The notes below the pieces were generated by a model, which saw only the letters and a program-made list of their open reading frames with translations, did not search any database and was not told the origin of the DNA. A DNA stretch of 64,000 nt from Serratia liquefaciens (GTDB taxonomy: Bacteria > Pseudomonadota > Gammaproteobacteria > Enterobacterales > Enterobacteriaceae). Both the position numbers and the translations under genes were made by a program. The DNA lies in the NCBI GenBank assembly GCA_012719855.1, contig JAAXZN010000060.1:1-64000 (forward strand). The letters run 5' to 3'. This document shows positions 9,384 through 18,747 of this stretch, piece after piece; position 1 is the stretch's first letter, and every line of letters begins with the position of its first letter.

Positions 9384-10694
9384 TTATTTTTTACGCCACT
9401 GCAGCCGCAGGGGTTGCTGCCCCTCGGAGGATTGCCCGGCCTCGCTGACGAAAACGCCCAGCGCAGCGATAAGCCGATCATCATAATAGATCAACGGGGT
9501 ACGCTCACGCTGCCAGGGAGGAATACCCAACTCTTGCCACAGTTTTTTGATTGGACGGGAATGCGTGCGGCCCAGGATGCGGAGCTTGCCCTGGGCGCTA
9601 AAGCGAACGCTCACTTTCTGCTGTGGCTGCGGAGCGCACAGGACAATATCGCCTTCCCCGCTGACCAGTGCACCCAATCCATCCGGCAACATCAGTGGCT
9701 CTGCCAACGACCATTCCAGAGAGGTTTGACGCAGATCGGCCATCAATGGCAACAGGTATAGGCGCCGACGGAAACGGCGGATCTGATATTGCCCCAGCTG
9801 TAGCTGAGGTTCGGCATCTTCACGGCTGAGCGCCACCTCGTCCCACAGCCGCTGCAACTGTTCGCGTGAGGGCATGCTTGCGCCACGTCCTGCGATCCAA
9901 CGGCGTAACAAAGCAAAACGTCGGGCCGGCGAGCATCCCAGCAAACCGTCAATCGCCAGCGCATTTTCTTCATCGAGCAACGAGTGCAGTTGCTCTGCCA
10001 GCAGTTCATCCAACAGTTGCTCTTGCTCGGCACACAGGCTGGCGCTGCGCGCCGTCGCGGCGGCAAAATGCGGCCAGCGCTGATTCAACAGTGGCAATAC
10101 CTGCAGGCGAAGAAAGTTGCGATCGAAGCGCGAGTCCTGGTTGCTGTCGTCTTCAATCCAACTGAGCTGATGCTGTTGGGCATAGGCTTCCAACTGCTGC
10201 CGGGAGCTGCCGAGCAATGGACGTAACAAACCGTTATTTCCCAATGAGGTTTGCGCAGCCATTGCCGACAGGCCCGCAGGGCCGCTGCCGCGCTTTAGCG
10301 CCAGCAGGAAGGTTTCACATTGATCGTCAAGGTGTTGCGCGGTGAGCAAGGTTTCATCCGCAGCCAGCGTGGCAGCAAAAGCGGAATAGCGCGCCGCCCG
10401 GGCCGCGGCTTCGATGCCGTCCTGACGGCCGTCGACCTGCACATATTGCACCACCAGCGGCAGTTGCCAGGCGGCGCATTGTTGGCGACAGTGTTCCACC
10501 CACCGATCGGCAAATGAACTCAGGCCGTGGTGCACGTGCACCGCACGTAGCTGCAACTCCGGCAGTTGTTGACGCAACTGCACCAGCAAGTGCAGCAGTA
10601 CGCTGGAATCCAGCCCGCCGCTGAATGCCACCAGCAAGTGCCGGTGCGCACCCAGTTGACGGGCAAGCTGTCCAGATAATTGATTGCTATTCAT
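9384..10694 (-). CDS. tilS: tRNA(Ile)-lysidine synthetase
   Basis: TilS modifies C34 of tRNA-Ile(CAU) to lysidine, so that it reads AUA and is charged with isoleucine; it is usually essential. The ATP-pyrophosphatase loop SGGLDSS is at residues 25-31. The C-terminal part (about 220-436) contains the TilS substrate-binding domains, ending in the WQRERTPLIYYDDRLIAALG region that is well kept in the family. Length 436 aa (E. coli 432). In E. coli tilS is next to ldcC-gloA2; here the cad cluster and dtpC lie between. Confidence 0.96.
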   Translation of the reverse strand: MNSNQLSGQLARQLGAHRHLLVAFSGGLDSSVLLHLLVQLRQQLPELQLRAVHVHHGLSSFADRWVEHCRQQCAAWQLPLVVQYVQVDGRQDGIEAAARAARYSAFAATLAADETLLTAQHLDDQCETFLLALKRGSGPAGLSAMAAQTSLGNNGLLRPLLGSSRQQLEAYAQQHQLSWIEDDSNQDSRFDRNFLRLQVLPLLNQRWPHFAAATARSASLCAEQEQLLDELLAEQLHSLLDEENALAIDGLLGCSPARRFALLRRWIAGRGASMPSREQLQRLWDEVALSREDAEPQLQLGQYQIRRFRRRLYLLPLMADLRQTSLEWSLAEPLMLPDGLGALVSGEGDIVLCAPQPQQKVSVRFSAQGKLRILGRTHSRPIKKLWQELGIPPWQRERTPLIYYDDRLIAALGVFVSEAGQSSEGQQPLRLQWRKK

Positions 10695-10750
10695 TGATTA
10701 GGCTTAATAACGTCCAGATAGCTGCACGTTACCCCCCGCAATACTATCAA

Positions 10751-12199
10751 TCAAGCATTAACCGCACGCAGGTGGCGGCCGGCCAGCAGCCACCACATGG
10801 CCAACACCGCAATCACTGCGGCAGTACAACCCAATGCCCACCAGCCGATTTGCGAGAACAGGTGCGCGTAGGCCTGTGCGGTCGCTCCGGTCGCCGGATC
10901 CTCTGCGGTTTGACCCGCGATCATGCCCGCCAGATAATTTGCAATCGAGCCGGTGGTCAGCATATAGATGCCCGTCAGTACCCCGGTAGCGCCTGGGATA
11001 TTCAATCGGGTGATTTGCGCCATGGCGACCGGGTCGATGAACAATTCGGCCAGCCCCATCACGGAAAGCCCGGCGATCATCAGGAACATCGATCCCTGAC
11101 CGTAGCGGGCATTCAGCGCCATCAGGGTGAAACCGACGCCAATCAGCAGCAAGCCAAAGGCGAATTTCCCCCAAATGCGCAGCGTACGGCTACCGCTGCC
11201 GTTTCCTCGTACCAGCCAGGCCAGCATCACACCGCCAAACATCACGGCAAACGCATTCACTGACTGGAATAAAGCCGTCGGCACCGTCCAGGAAAACCAT
11301 TGGCGATCGACGTAGTGATCGATAAACAGGCTGATGGAGCTGCCGCCCTGCTGAGCGAAAGCCCAGAACAAAGTGCCTAACAGCATCAGCATGACGATCT
11401 GCCACAGCCCACGGCGCTGCTCTGTCGTAGCCCGAATCATAATCCGCGCCACCATCACCACCGCAGCGGCACACACCAGCATCAGTAATTGCCCTGCCAG
11501 ACCGTAAATAAACAGCGAGGTGAAGAACAACGGGGCCAACAACAGCATGGCGCTTAGCCACACCCAGTTCGGGACCTTCAGAGTGTTGGCGCACATCTGC
11601 GCACGATCCACCCCGCGTGTGTGACTGAAATGGCGGCTGCCAAACAGGAAGATGGTCAGCCCGGCCAGCATGCCGATCCCCGCCAGCGCAAAACCGACGT
11701 GCCAGCCATAGCGCTCTGCCGCCAGCCCACAGGCGATGGGCGCCAGAATCGACCCCACGTTGCCGGCGGCATACAGCAGTGAAAAGCCCCCTTCACGGCG
11801 CGAGTCTTGCGGTTGGTACAACTCGCCCAGCAGGCAGCTGATATTAGATTTGAACAGGCCGTAGCCGCAGATGATGATCGCCAGGGCCAGATAGAGTGAA
11901 TGTGTCGAGACGGCGCTCAGGCCGAGGACAATGTGGCCCAGCGTCATCAGTACCGCCCCGGCGATTACCGCAACGCGGTTGCCCAGCAGGCGATCGGCCA
12001 GCAGGCCGCCCAGGATCGGCGTGACGTAAACCAGAGAGGCATAGGCGCTATAGAGGCTGATAGCACGGCTGTCGGAATAACCAAGTTGGTGGGTAAGATA
12101 GAGAATAAGTAATGCACGCATGCCGTAAAAGCTGAAATATTCCCAAATTTGTATGGCTACGACATAGTAGATTGCGCGCGGCTGTGAGGGTGTTTTCAT
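10751..12199 (-). CDS. dtpC: Proton-coupled di/tripeptide transporter, DtpC-like
   Basis: A 482-aa POT/PTR-family peptide symporter in the inner membrane (about 12-14 hydrophobic spans). The N-terminus [12 protein letters not shown], the EYFSFYG motif (a variant of the POT ExxERF motif) and [14 protein letters not shown] are typical of the E. coli DtpC/DtpD subgroup. I prefer DtpC because the N-terminal sequence is closer and because dtpC follows cadBA in E. coli, as here. Imported peptides would supply lysine for CadA. A hairpin lies between cadA and this gene, so it may be expressed at a lower level than cadBA. Confidence 0.87.
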   Translation of the reverse strand: MKTPSQPRAIYYVVAIQIWEYFSFYGMRALLILYLTHQLGYSDSRAISLYSAYASLVYVTPILGGLLADRLLGNRVAVIAGAVLMTLGHIVLGLSAVSTHSLYLALAIIICGYGLFKSNISCLLGELYQPQDSRREGGFSLLYAAGNVGSILAPIACGLAAERYGWHVGFALAGIGMLAGLTIFLFGSRHFSHTRGVDRAQMCANTLKVPNWVWLSAMLLLAPLFFTSLFIYGLAGQLLMLVCAAAVVMVARIMIRATTEQRRGLWQIVMLMLLGTLFWAFAQQGGSSISLFIDHYVDRQWFSWTVPTALFQSVNAFAVMFGGVMLAWLVRGNGSGSRTLRIWGKFAFGLLLIGVGFTLMALNARYGQGSMFLMIAGLSVMGLAELFIDPVAMAQITRLNIPGATGVLTGIYMLTTGSIANYLAGMIAGQTAEDPATGATAQAYAHLFSQIGWWALGCTAAVIAVLAMWWLLAGRHLRAVNA

Positions 12200-12225
12200 G
12201 GGTTTCTCCCATCAGTCGGTGAACG

Positions 12226-12251
12226 ACAAAAGGGAGGCGCGAAGGCCTCCC
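12226..12251 (-). terminator. Hairpin terminator/attenuator between cadA and dtpC
   Basis: On the minus strand GGGAGGC (251-245), a six-base loop and GCCTCCC (238-232) are followed by TTTTGTCG. It would end most transcripts after cadA and let some reach dtpC, whose start is 27 bases beyond. Confidence 0.75.
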
Positions 12252-12262
12252 CGTTATTTCAG

Positions 12263-14404
12263 TTATTTATCGTTTTTCAACACCTTCACGGTGTAACGCC
12301 CATCCGCCTGACGGTAAGCGCCGTGGATATCGGTTTCGAAGCCCGGATAATGCGCGCCGATTTCGCACAGCATTTGCAGGAACTCCAGTACCGGACGGCT
12401 TTCCTCGGTGAGCATTTCACCAGGCATCACCAGTGGAACACCTGGAGGATATGGCAGGATCATGTTGGCATTCACCTTGCCGACCATGTCTTCCAAATAG
12501 ACCTCTTCCACTTCACCGTGCAGCTCTTTCTGGAAGGCATTGAACGGGTTCATGACCAGGGTTGGCAGCACTTCAAATGCGCGGTACATCAGATCCGGCA
12601 GGTTGTGCTCAACCACCAGCTTGTGAATGTTCTGTGCCAGATCCTGGATGCGCATGTTTTCATAAAACTCAGGCGCCTCTTTGTACAGTGAAGGCAGCAT
12701 GTTTTTCACCCGCAGGTTCAGGTCGAACGAACGTTTGAAATCAGTCAGGCCGCGCAGCAGGCTGAGGGCTTTGGTTTTGTCGATACCGATGCTGAACAGG
12801 AACAGCAGGTTATATGGGCCGGTTTTCTCAACGATGATACCGTGCTCATCCAGGTATTTAGCAACCAGGCTGGCCGGGATACCAAACTCCTGCATTTCAC
12901 CCTCTTTGCTCATCCCTGGGGTCAGGAGAGTCACTTTGATCGGGTCGAGATACATATGTTCATCGTCGATATTTTTGAAGCCGTGCCAGGCGTTGTCAGA
13001 CTTCAGCGGCCAGCATTCAGGCTGATCGATGTGCTCCGGCTGCCAGACGTCAAAGAACCAACCTTCGGACTCAACGTTCAGCTGTTTGATTTCTTTACGG
13101 AACTTGATAGCACGTTCAATAGAGCCGTTAATCAAACGCTTACCGGCATTGCCTTTCATCATTGCCGCGGCAGTTTCGGTCGACGCCACGATACCGTAGT
13201 GCGGTGAAGTGGTGGTTTGCATCATGTAGGCTTCGTTGAAGGTTTCTTCGTTGATATCACCTTTCACGTGGATCATCGAAGCCTGAGAGAATGCCGCCAG
13301 CAGTTTATGGGTGGATTGGGTTTCATAAATCACCTTCCCTTCCACACGGCCACCGCTCATGCCGCATTTGCCTTTGTAAATCGGGTGGAAATTGGTGTAA
13401 GGCACCCAGGCGGAGTCAAAGTGAATAGATTTCACATCCAGCGCGCTCTTAATATAATCGGTGTTATACAGCAGACCGTCATAGGTAGAGTTGGTGATTA
13501 CCGCATGCACTGGCCAGGTCGCGTTTGGTGTTTCTTTAACACGTTTGGCGATGGTGTCACGGGCAAATTCACTCTGCGGGATACCACCGAGAATGCCGTA
13601 AGCATTACGGGTTGGGCGGAAATAGATTGGCGTAATGTCGCTCATCATCATCAGATGGGTCAGCGATTTGTGGCAGTTACGGTCAATCAATACGGTGCTG
13701 CCGGCCGGTGCGGAGTACATACCGACAATTTTGTTGGCAGTAGAGGTGCCGTTAGTCACCATATAGCTGCGTTCAGCGTTGAATACGCGAGCAATGTACT
13801 CTTCAGCTTCTTTGTGCGGACCAGTGTGGTCCAGCAGTGAACCCAGTTCGGAAACCGAAATAGAAATATCGGATTTCATGGCGTTGGCGCCAAAGAAATC
13901 GTAGAACAGGCTGCCGACAGGGCTTTTCTGGAAGGCGGTGCCCCCCATGTGGCCTGGAGTACAGAAGGTGTATTTGCCTTCACGCACGTATTTGAACAGC
14001 GCCTTGGTCAGCGGCGGCAGGATGGTATCGATGTACTCATCGGTGTTTTGTTTGATCTTGGCAGCGATATCGGTGGCCGCACCCAGCGCATATTCAAAGA
14101 AACGCACCTGCATGCGCAGATCGTTCAGGCTGACATCCAGGGTTGAATGCGTATTGGCAAATGCATACAGCGGCATGTATTCGTTCAACTGGCTGATTTC
14201 TTCACACAACTCAAGGTTGTATTTATCCCAGTCGAAAATCACCCCGCACAAGCGCGCATTATTCTCGATCAGCTTTAACAGGTCTTCGCGATCGTTAGGA
14301 TAGACAACGCGGAAGTCCAGGCTTTCCAATGCTTTGTGCAGTTCGCGGATAGGCTCTTCTTTAAAGTAGACACCCATGTGGTTCATGATAGCTATAACGT
14401 TCAT
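12263..14404 (-). CDS. cadA: Acid-inducible lysine decarboxylase
   Basis: CadA (LdcI) is a PLP enzyme that converts lysine to cadaverine and CO2, consuming a cytoplasmic proton. Domains: an N-terminal wing (about 1-130), PLP fold and C-terminal domain. The PLP lysine is in the motif STHKLLAAFSQ (Lys about 367) and the protein is 713 aa from the ATG at 14404, which begins MNVIAIMNHMG like E. coli; the ATG at 14410 lies too close to the GGAG. It is very similar along its whole length to E. coli CadA and forms decamers there, inhibited by ppGpp. Second structural gene of cadBA; a paralogue, ldcC, lies 5 kb away. Confidence 0.97.
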   Translation of the reverse strand: MNVIAIMNHMGVYFKEEPIRELHKALESLDFRVVYPNDREDLLKLIENNARLCGVIFDWDKYNLELCEEISQLNEYMPLYAFANTHSTLDVSLNDLRMQVRFFEYALGAATDIAAKIKQNTDEYIDTILPPLTKALFKYVREGKYTFCTPGHMGGTAFQKSPVGSLFYDFFGANAMKSDISISVSELGSLLDHTGPHKEAEEYIARVFNAERSYMVTNGTSTANKIVGMYSAPAGSTVLIDRNCHKSLTHLMMMSDITPIYFRPTRNAYGILGGIPQSEFARDTIAKRVKETPNATWPVHAVITNSTYDGLLYNTDYIKSALDVKSIHFDSAWVPYTNFHPIYKGKCGMSGGRVEGKVIYETQSTHKLLAAFSQASMIHVKGDINEETFNEAYMMQTTTSPHYGIVASTETAAAMMKGNAGKRLINGSIERAIKFRKEIKQLNVESEGWFFDVWQPEHIDQPECWPLKSDNAWHGFKNIDDEHMYLDPIKVTLLTPGMSKEGEMQEFGIPASLVAKYLDEHGIIVEKTGPYNLLFLFSIGIDKTKALSLLRGLTDFKRSFDLNLRVKNMLPSLYKEAPEFYENMRIQDLAQNIHKLVVEHNLPDLMYRAFEVLPTLVMNPFNAFQKELHGEVEEVYLEDMVGKVNANMILPYPPGVPLVMPGEMLTEESRPVLEFLQMLCEIGAHYPGFETDIHGAYRQADGRYTVKVLKNDK

Positions 14405-14426
14405 AATCATTTCTCCAGGTAATGCG

Positions 14427-14466
14427 AGCCCCTTGCCATCACGAGTGACAATTACTGCAAGGGGCT
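14427..14466 (-). repeat. Stem-loop in the cadB-cadA gap
   Basis: Perfect 10-bp inverted arms AGCCCCTTGC (14427-14436) and GCAAGGGGCT (14457-14466) flank a 20-base loop, filling much of the 88-bp intercistronic gap. There is no T-run, so it is more likely an mRNA-stability or differential-expression element than a terminator. Confidence 0.65.
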
Positions 14467-14492
14467 AAATTAAGAAGTGGGTCAGTACGTGC

Positions 14493-15842
14493 TTAGTGCG
14501 CTTTGGCCGTTGTGTTGCCGTCGATGGCTACGCCGTTGGCTTTGGCGGTCTGACGAGTATTCATTTTGCGGGCGTAGAACATCAGGATGATCAGGCTGAT
14601 GATGAAGGTGCCGGACAGTTCGAACGAGTCGGCGCCCATCAGTGCGATGAAGCAGAAGCCACAACCCAGCACCGATGCAATCAGGCTCAGCAGGTTACGG
14701 ATATTGACGCCTTCGAAGCGGATCAGGTCTACGCAAGAGTAGAAGTAAGGCAGCATGGTCAGCAGCACCGCGATACCGGTCAGCATGCCGAACAGGTCGG
14801 AAGCTTTACCGCCGCCGGAGCTCATGGCCGTAATCAGCACCATCAAGGCGGTCATTTTGCAGCTTGCCAGCAGCAGGCCTTTCTTAGGAATGCCGTTTTT
14901 ATCCATTTCGCCATAAACTTTCGGGAAGTTACCGTCGTTGGCAGCGCGCACCCCGGCTTGACCCACCAGCATCATCCACGAACCGAGTGAAGTCAGGCAG
15001 GCAAAGGCGGTGAAGGCAGAAACCAGTGGCGCAGCCCAGCCACCCATGATGGTAGAGGCGCTGATAGCGAACGGTGCACCGGAAGCAGCCATCTCAGACG
15101 CAGGATACATACCGCTGATGACCTGAGTTGCTGCAACGTAGATGATCCCAGCCAGTGCAGTCCCCAGCATGGTTGCCAGCGGTACGGTACGTTTCGGGTT
15201 TTTCACCATGCCGGTACTTACTGCGGCAGATTCCACGCCGATAAACGCCCACAGGCACAGCAGGATACTTTTGATTACGGCATGGTAATCAGTGGTACCG
15301 GAAGTATTCCAGTTAGCCTGATAGGTTGCCGCGTCGAACCAATGCCAACCTGCAGTCGCAGTGACAATCACCGGGATCAGCACCAATACCAGGCCCATGG
15401 TCGTCAAACGACTGACCCATGAACCGCCGAGCAGGTTAATAAAGGTAAACACCCAAACAATAGCAATACAGGCAATACCCGCCGGTACCGGATTATTCAG
15501 TGCAGGGAAGAAAGTAGAAAGATAAGAAACCGCGGTAATGCCGATGGCCAGATTACCAATCCAGTTCGCATGGTAATAAAGCACGCCTGTTTGGAAACCG
15601 AACGCCGGGGAAATTTCACCCGCGTAGGCAATAGGACCACCTTGCTGAGGGTTTTTAGTGGCCAGGCGAGCATATACATAGGCCAGAGACATCGCGCCGA
15701 TAATAGATATTACCCATCCCCAGATAGCGATAGATCCGAGACTTGCCAGGTTCGCGGGTAATAAGGCAATGCCGCTCCCCATCATATTACCGGCAACCAC
15801 ACCGGTGCAGGCAATAAGCCCTATTTTCTTGGATGAAGCCAT
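14493..15842 (-). CDS. cadB: Lysine/cadaverine antiporter
   Basis: CadB is an inner-membrane APC-family antiporter that takes up lysine and expels cadaverine, completing the acid-resistance cycle with CadA. The 449-aa sequence has about 12 hydrophobic helices and the APC start region GVVAGNMMGSGIALLPANLA. The N-terminal 40 residues nearly match E. coli CadB (444 aa). It is the first gene of cadBA, with a GGAG ribosome site, and is expressed from the AT-rich region 15,843-16,160 under CadC. Confidence 0.97.
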   Translation of the reverse strand: MASSKKIGLIACTGVVAGNMMGSGIALLPANLASLGSIAIWGWVISIIGAMSLAYVYARLATKNPQQGGPIAYAGEISPAFGFQTGVLYYHANWIGNLAIGITAVSYLSTFFPALNNPVPAGIACIAIVWVFTFINLLGGSWVSRLTTMGLVLVLIPVIVTATAGWHWFDAATYQANWNTSGTTDYHAVIKSILLCLWAFIGVESAAVSTGMVKNPKRTVPLATMLGTALAGIIYVAATQVISGMYPASEMAASGAPFAISASTIMGGWAAPLVSAFTAFACLTSLGSWMMLVGQAGVRAANDGNFPKVYGEMDKNGIPKKGLLLASCKMTALMVLITAMSSGGGKASDLFGMLTGIAVLLTMLPYFYSCVDLIRFEGVNIRNLLSLIASVLGCGFCFIALMGADSFELSGTFIISLIILMFYARKMNTRQTAKANGVAIDGNTTAKAH

Positions 15843-16162
15843 GGTCAGTTTCTCCTGATTTTGATTTCTTATAAGTCCAGGTCGCTAAGCAGTTTTGCTA
15901 ATGACCGGACTTGATGGTCAGGATGCTAAAGAATGACGTCAGTAAAGTCCTAAAGATAAAGTGATATTACGGTCATGATCATACAAATGATAACTTGAGG
16001 TTTTCCATTAACAGATAAAGAGCTAAACACGGCATCAAGAAAAGATAAATATCATTTAAAAACAATGGAATATGCATGTTATTTTTCATCTACAAACGTG
16101 AACAACAGAGAGTAAATCACCAACCGATGCATTTATTTAATTTAACAAAATCGGCACAATAA
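15843..16162 (-). promoter_or_regulatory. AT-rich cadBA promoter region
   Basis: About 320 bp without a gene between cadC and cadB, strikingly AT-rich compared with its neighbours (for example around 15,960-16,160). In E. coli the equivalent region holds H-NS-bound DNA and two CadC sites upstream of Pcad, and low GC fits that. I could not fix a -10/-35 or CadC site with confidence. Confidence 0.6.
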
Positions 16163-16201
16163 ATAACACCGCCACTCAATATATTGAGTCAGCGGTGTTA
16201 T
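16163..16201 (-). terminator. Stem-loop at the end of cadC
   Basis: ATAACACCGC (16163-16172) and GCGGTGTTAT (16192-16201) pair perfectly and enclose a second palindrome ACTCAATATATTGAGT (16174-16189). It lies 6 bases after the cadC stop. No clear T-run follows on the minus strand, so termination is likely but not certain. Confidence 0.65.
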
Positions 16202-16207
16202 CGAAGG

Positions 16208-17764
16208 TTATTCGCCTTGAGTGTAGTTATTGAGATAGGGAACGACGGCGTTAATTGAGGTGTGAAATACGGCATTACTAATCCAATGCAGCGTATTTTC
16301 CCCAGGACGAAGATTAAAGGCGGTGATATAAGAATCTGCCGCCAGGTGGTTATTACCCTGCATTTCATAAACCTTACCCAGCAACACGTAATTCATCCAG
16401 GACATCTGCAGCTCGATGCCTCTGTTGATTGCCTGGTGGGCCTCATCGGTATTCCCCTCCCCCAACGCCTGTATCGTGTGAATTTGCTGAATAATTGGAC
16501 TGTCTTTTAACGCCGGAAGCGTATTCAGACGGGTGATTTCCGCCTGCAATTGCGCCAATTGCACGCCATCAAAAGGTTGATAAGAGTTACGCAATAAATC
16601 GGCCAGCGCTTTTTCTGCGGAGAGATAAATAAAATTCGGCGTAATTTTTATCATATCCGCCAGCATATTACTCGCATGGGTCAGTGAGTCGTTATCCCCC
16701 TGAATCAAGAGCTGATGCGCCTGATAATACTGTTGCAAGGCCGGGCCGGAATTCGGCAACAGCTGGGTCAGCCGCTGCTGCAACTGCGGTGGCCAGGGCT
16801 GCTTGAGAGCAACAGACAGGCTGCTGAGGAAATCCTCCTGGATTTTCAGCTGGTTGTCGTCGGTCACAAAGTAACGCTTATCCAACATGATGGAGCTGTC
16901 TGCATTGTTCACCAGACGCACCGACAGGAAACACTGCTGAGCGCGATAATGGCGCTGATTGACGAACTCAATGGTCAGAGACTTACCCGAACTGCTGGGT
17001 CCGGTGTAGTTGTAGTTGGTCTGATCGTGTACCAGGAAGGTGGAGTAAGTATTCAGCGAGTCCGTCACCACTTCACTCAGGCCAACAACATAGGAAAGCT
17101 GCGGCGTCCAGTTGCTGCAACTGTTGCCCCCCTGAATACGGATGTCGATATCGCGCGGGTTCATCAGCACCGGCATGGTGGATTCCGGTATCCGTTGCGA
17201 CAAGGTCGCGATGGCAACAAACACCACACAGGCGCTCAACGCGGCAAGAAATGCCAGCCATACCCAGAATGTCGATTGACGGTAAAAAGGGGCTGTTGAG
17301 GTGACCGGCGGCGTTTTTAACTTGCTCGGTTTTGGTGGTTCATAGGCTACGTCGTCTTCTTCGCTGCCGTCGCTGCCGTCTTCCGGCTCATGCATGATAA
17401 CCGCGACCTGCGGCACCGCAGGCGTTGCCACATCTTCCCCTTCACACCACATGACCGGCGCTGCCAGCTTATAGCCGCGTTTGGGTACGGTGATAATGTA
17501 CTCCGGGCTATTGGTGTCGCCGTCTTTCAGGTATTTGCGCAGCTCGGAAATACTCTGGGTCACCACATGATTGGTGACGATGTTGCGTTTCCATACGTTA
17601 TCGATCAGCTCATCTCGGCTCAGCACCACATCCGGATGCCGGGCGAAATATTGCAGCATATCGATCAGGCGAGGCTCCAACGTCTGTTGGCGCCCGTCAC
17701 GGCTTATTTTGTTGTCTGCGGGAGTAACTAACCACTCTCCAACGCGAAAAACAGGCTCTTGCAT
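16208..17764 (-). CDS. cadC: Membrane-integrated pH- and lysine-responsive activator
   Basis: CadC is a ToxR-like one-component regulator that activates cadBA at low pH with lysine. An N-terminal OmpR-type winged helix (about 1-100, VVTQSISELRKYLKD as recognition region) is joined by an acidic/proline linker to one transmembrane helix (FWVWLAFLAALSACVVFVAIA, about 166-186) and a periplasmic sensor domain. The periplasmic cysteines (Cys216 and Cys278 by this start) match the redox-sensitive disulfide pair in E. coli CadC. I use the ATG at 17764 (MQEPV, like E. coli MQQPV); 17773 is a possible upstream start. Length 518 aa (E. coli 512). Confidence 0.95.
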   Translation of the reverse strand: MQEPVFRVGEWLVTPADNKISRDGRQQTLEPRLIDMLQYFARHPDVVLSRDELIDNVWKRNIVTNHVVTQSISELRKYLKDGDTNSPEYIITVPKRGYKLAAPVMWCEGEDVATPAVPQVAVIMHEPEDGSDGSEEDDVAYEPPKPSKLKTPPVTSTAPFYRQSTFWVWLAFLAALSACVVFVAIATLSQRIPESTMPVLMNPRDIDIRIQGGNSCSNWTPQLSYVVGLSEVVTDSLNTYSTFLVHDQTNYNYTGPSSSGKSLTIEFVNQRHYRAQQCFLSVRLVNNADSSIMLDKRYFVTDDNQLKIQEDFLSSLSVALKQPWPPQLQQRLTQLLPNSGPALQQYYQAHQLLIQGDNDSLTHASNMLADMIKITPNFIYLSAEKALADLLRNSYQPFDGVQLAQLQAEITRLNTLPALKDSPIIQQIHTIQALGEGNTDEAHQAINRGIELQMSWMNYVLLGKVYEMQGNNHLAADSYITAFNLRPGENTLHWISNAVFHTSINAVVPYLNNYTQGE

Positions 17765-17853
17765 AGTGAACATAACTCAAAAGGGGCGTGCGGCAAGCGC
17801 GGGATAATAGCATATGCGGGTGCCGCCTGCGCCGCTACGACCCGATTAAGCAT

Positions 17854-18243
17854 TCATACCTCATATAATTCTAGAGGCAACCCATCAGGATCGCTGAAAA
17901 AAGTGAAACGTGACTGGGTATAAGGATCGACACGCACCGGTTCACACTCCACCCCGGCATTCTGCAAGTGCAGGATTGCCTGCTCGATATCATCAACGCT
18001 GAACGCCAAATGGCGCAGACCGCAGGCCTCCGGGCGGCTGACGCGGGCCGGCGGTGACGGGAAGGAAAACAGTTCGATGCTGTACTGGCCGTTGAGCGCC
18101 AAATCCGCTTTCCACGAATCGCGCTCCGCACGGTAAAACTCCTCTAACAGGGTAAAACCCAGGATATCGCAGTAAAAATGCTTACTGGCCGCATAATCTG
18201 AACCTATGACTGCGATGTGGTGTACCTGACGTAGTGCCAACAT
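17854..18243 (-). CDS. gloA2: VOC-family (glyoxalase I-like) protein
   Basis: A 129-aa vicinal oxygen chelate protein, nearly identical in length and sequence to E. coli YaeR/GloA2. It has the metal-ligand-like HHIAVIGSDY at the N-terminus, GLRHLAFSVDD in the middle and FTFFSDPDGLPLELYE at the end. A lactoylglutathione-lyase-like role is suggested by family only; the substrate is unknown. In E. coli it lies between ldcC and tilS; here a MarR/thioredoxin-like pair separates it from ldcC and the cad cluster separates it from tilS. Confidence 0.92.
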   Translation of the reverse strand: MLALRQVHHIAVIGSDYAASKHFYCDILGFTLLEEFYRAERDSWKADLALNGQYSIELFSFPSPPARVSRPEACGLRHLAFSVDDIEQAILHLQNAGVECEPVRVDPYTQSRFTFFSDPDGLPLELYEV

Positions 18244-18306
18244 AGTGATGCCTCATTGTCTGTCTGATGAGGCAAGGTATCCGGCAGCCACGGCATCGTC
18301 AACGGC

Positions 18307-18340
18307 AAAAAGCCCCGCAGGGTAAGACGGGGCTTTTCTT
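18307..18340 (-). terminator. Terminator after the CPVC protein gene
   Basis: AAAAGCCCCG...CGGGGCTTTT with a loop of about 10 bases, giving an A/T-flanked stem that reads as a terminator on either strand. On the minus strand it lies 27 bases after the stop of the gene at 18367 and before gloA2. Confidence 0.8.
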
Positions 18341-18366
18341 GAACTATCGGTAACGCAGTAAATCGA

Positions 18367-18600
18367 TCAGGCTTTAAGATCCGCCAATGCCGCCCCGTAG
18401 TTGATGTGCAGCACCTGCCCATCGACCACCAGCGCAGGGACGCTCTGCACCCCGGCTTTTTCCGCTTCGGCGAGACGCGCCGGCGTTTCGCCCAGATGAA
18501 CCACGTCCACCTGCACATCCTGGCTCAACAGGCCCAACAACTGCTGCTCTGCGCTCACGCAAACCGGGCAACCGGCATGATAGAAAACGGCCTTAGTCAT
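18367..18600 (-). CDS. Small thioredoxin/glutaredoxin-like protein with CPVC motif
   Basis: A 77-aa single-domain protein with the redox motif CPVC (Cys11, Cys14) after the first beta strand (KAVFYHAG) and a cis-proline segment SVPALVV (about residues 51-57), the hallmarks of a minimal thioredoxin/glutaredoxin fold. No signal peptide, so it should be cytoplasmic. The start at 18600 has AAGGAG upstream; the in-frame start at 18648 would put 16 non-family residues ahead of it. It is transcribed divergently from a MarR regulator with a Cys4 tail, with overlapping promoters and operator-like repeats. Function and redox partner are not known to me. Confidence 0.85.
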   Translation of the reverse strand: MTKAVFYHAGCPVCVSAEQQLLGLLSQDVQVDVVHLGETPARLAEAEKAGVQSVPALVVDGQVLHINYGAALADLKA

Positions 18601-18651
18601 GATAATTCTCCTTGGTTCTGACTGTTGCGGGTGAATTGCGCCACCCATTTA

Positions 18652-18724
18652 GTTTCGAATCGAAACCAAATGCACAATAAATCCTCCATCATGCCTTGTC
18701 AATATAGTTTTTAATCGATACTAT
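18652..18724. promoter_or_regulatory. Back-to-back promoters with two MarR-type operators
   Basis: Minus-strand promoter for the CPVC gene: TTGACA (702-697), 17-bp spacer, TATTGT (679-674). Plus-strand promoter for marR: TTGTCA (696-701), 17-bp spacer, TACTAT (719-724). The two -35 boxes share the same bases. Operator 1 is a perfect inverted repeat GTTTCGA-A-TCGAAAC (18652-18666) placed exactly at the predicted start of the CPVC transcript. Operator 2, AGTTTTTAATCGATACT (18706-18722), matches operator 1 (18651-18667) at 13 of 17 bases and covers the marR -10. This layout predicts joint repression and autoregulation by the MarR protein. Confidence 0.8.
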
Positions 18725-18747
18725 TTTCCCACACTAGCGAGGATCCC

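Noticed and set aside
10751..12199. Naming the peptide transporter DtpD
   Set aside because: DtpC and DtpD are close paralogues, but the N-terminal sequence and the cadBA neighbourhood favour DtpC.
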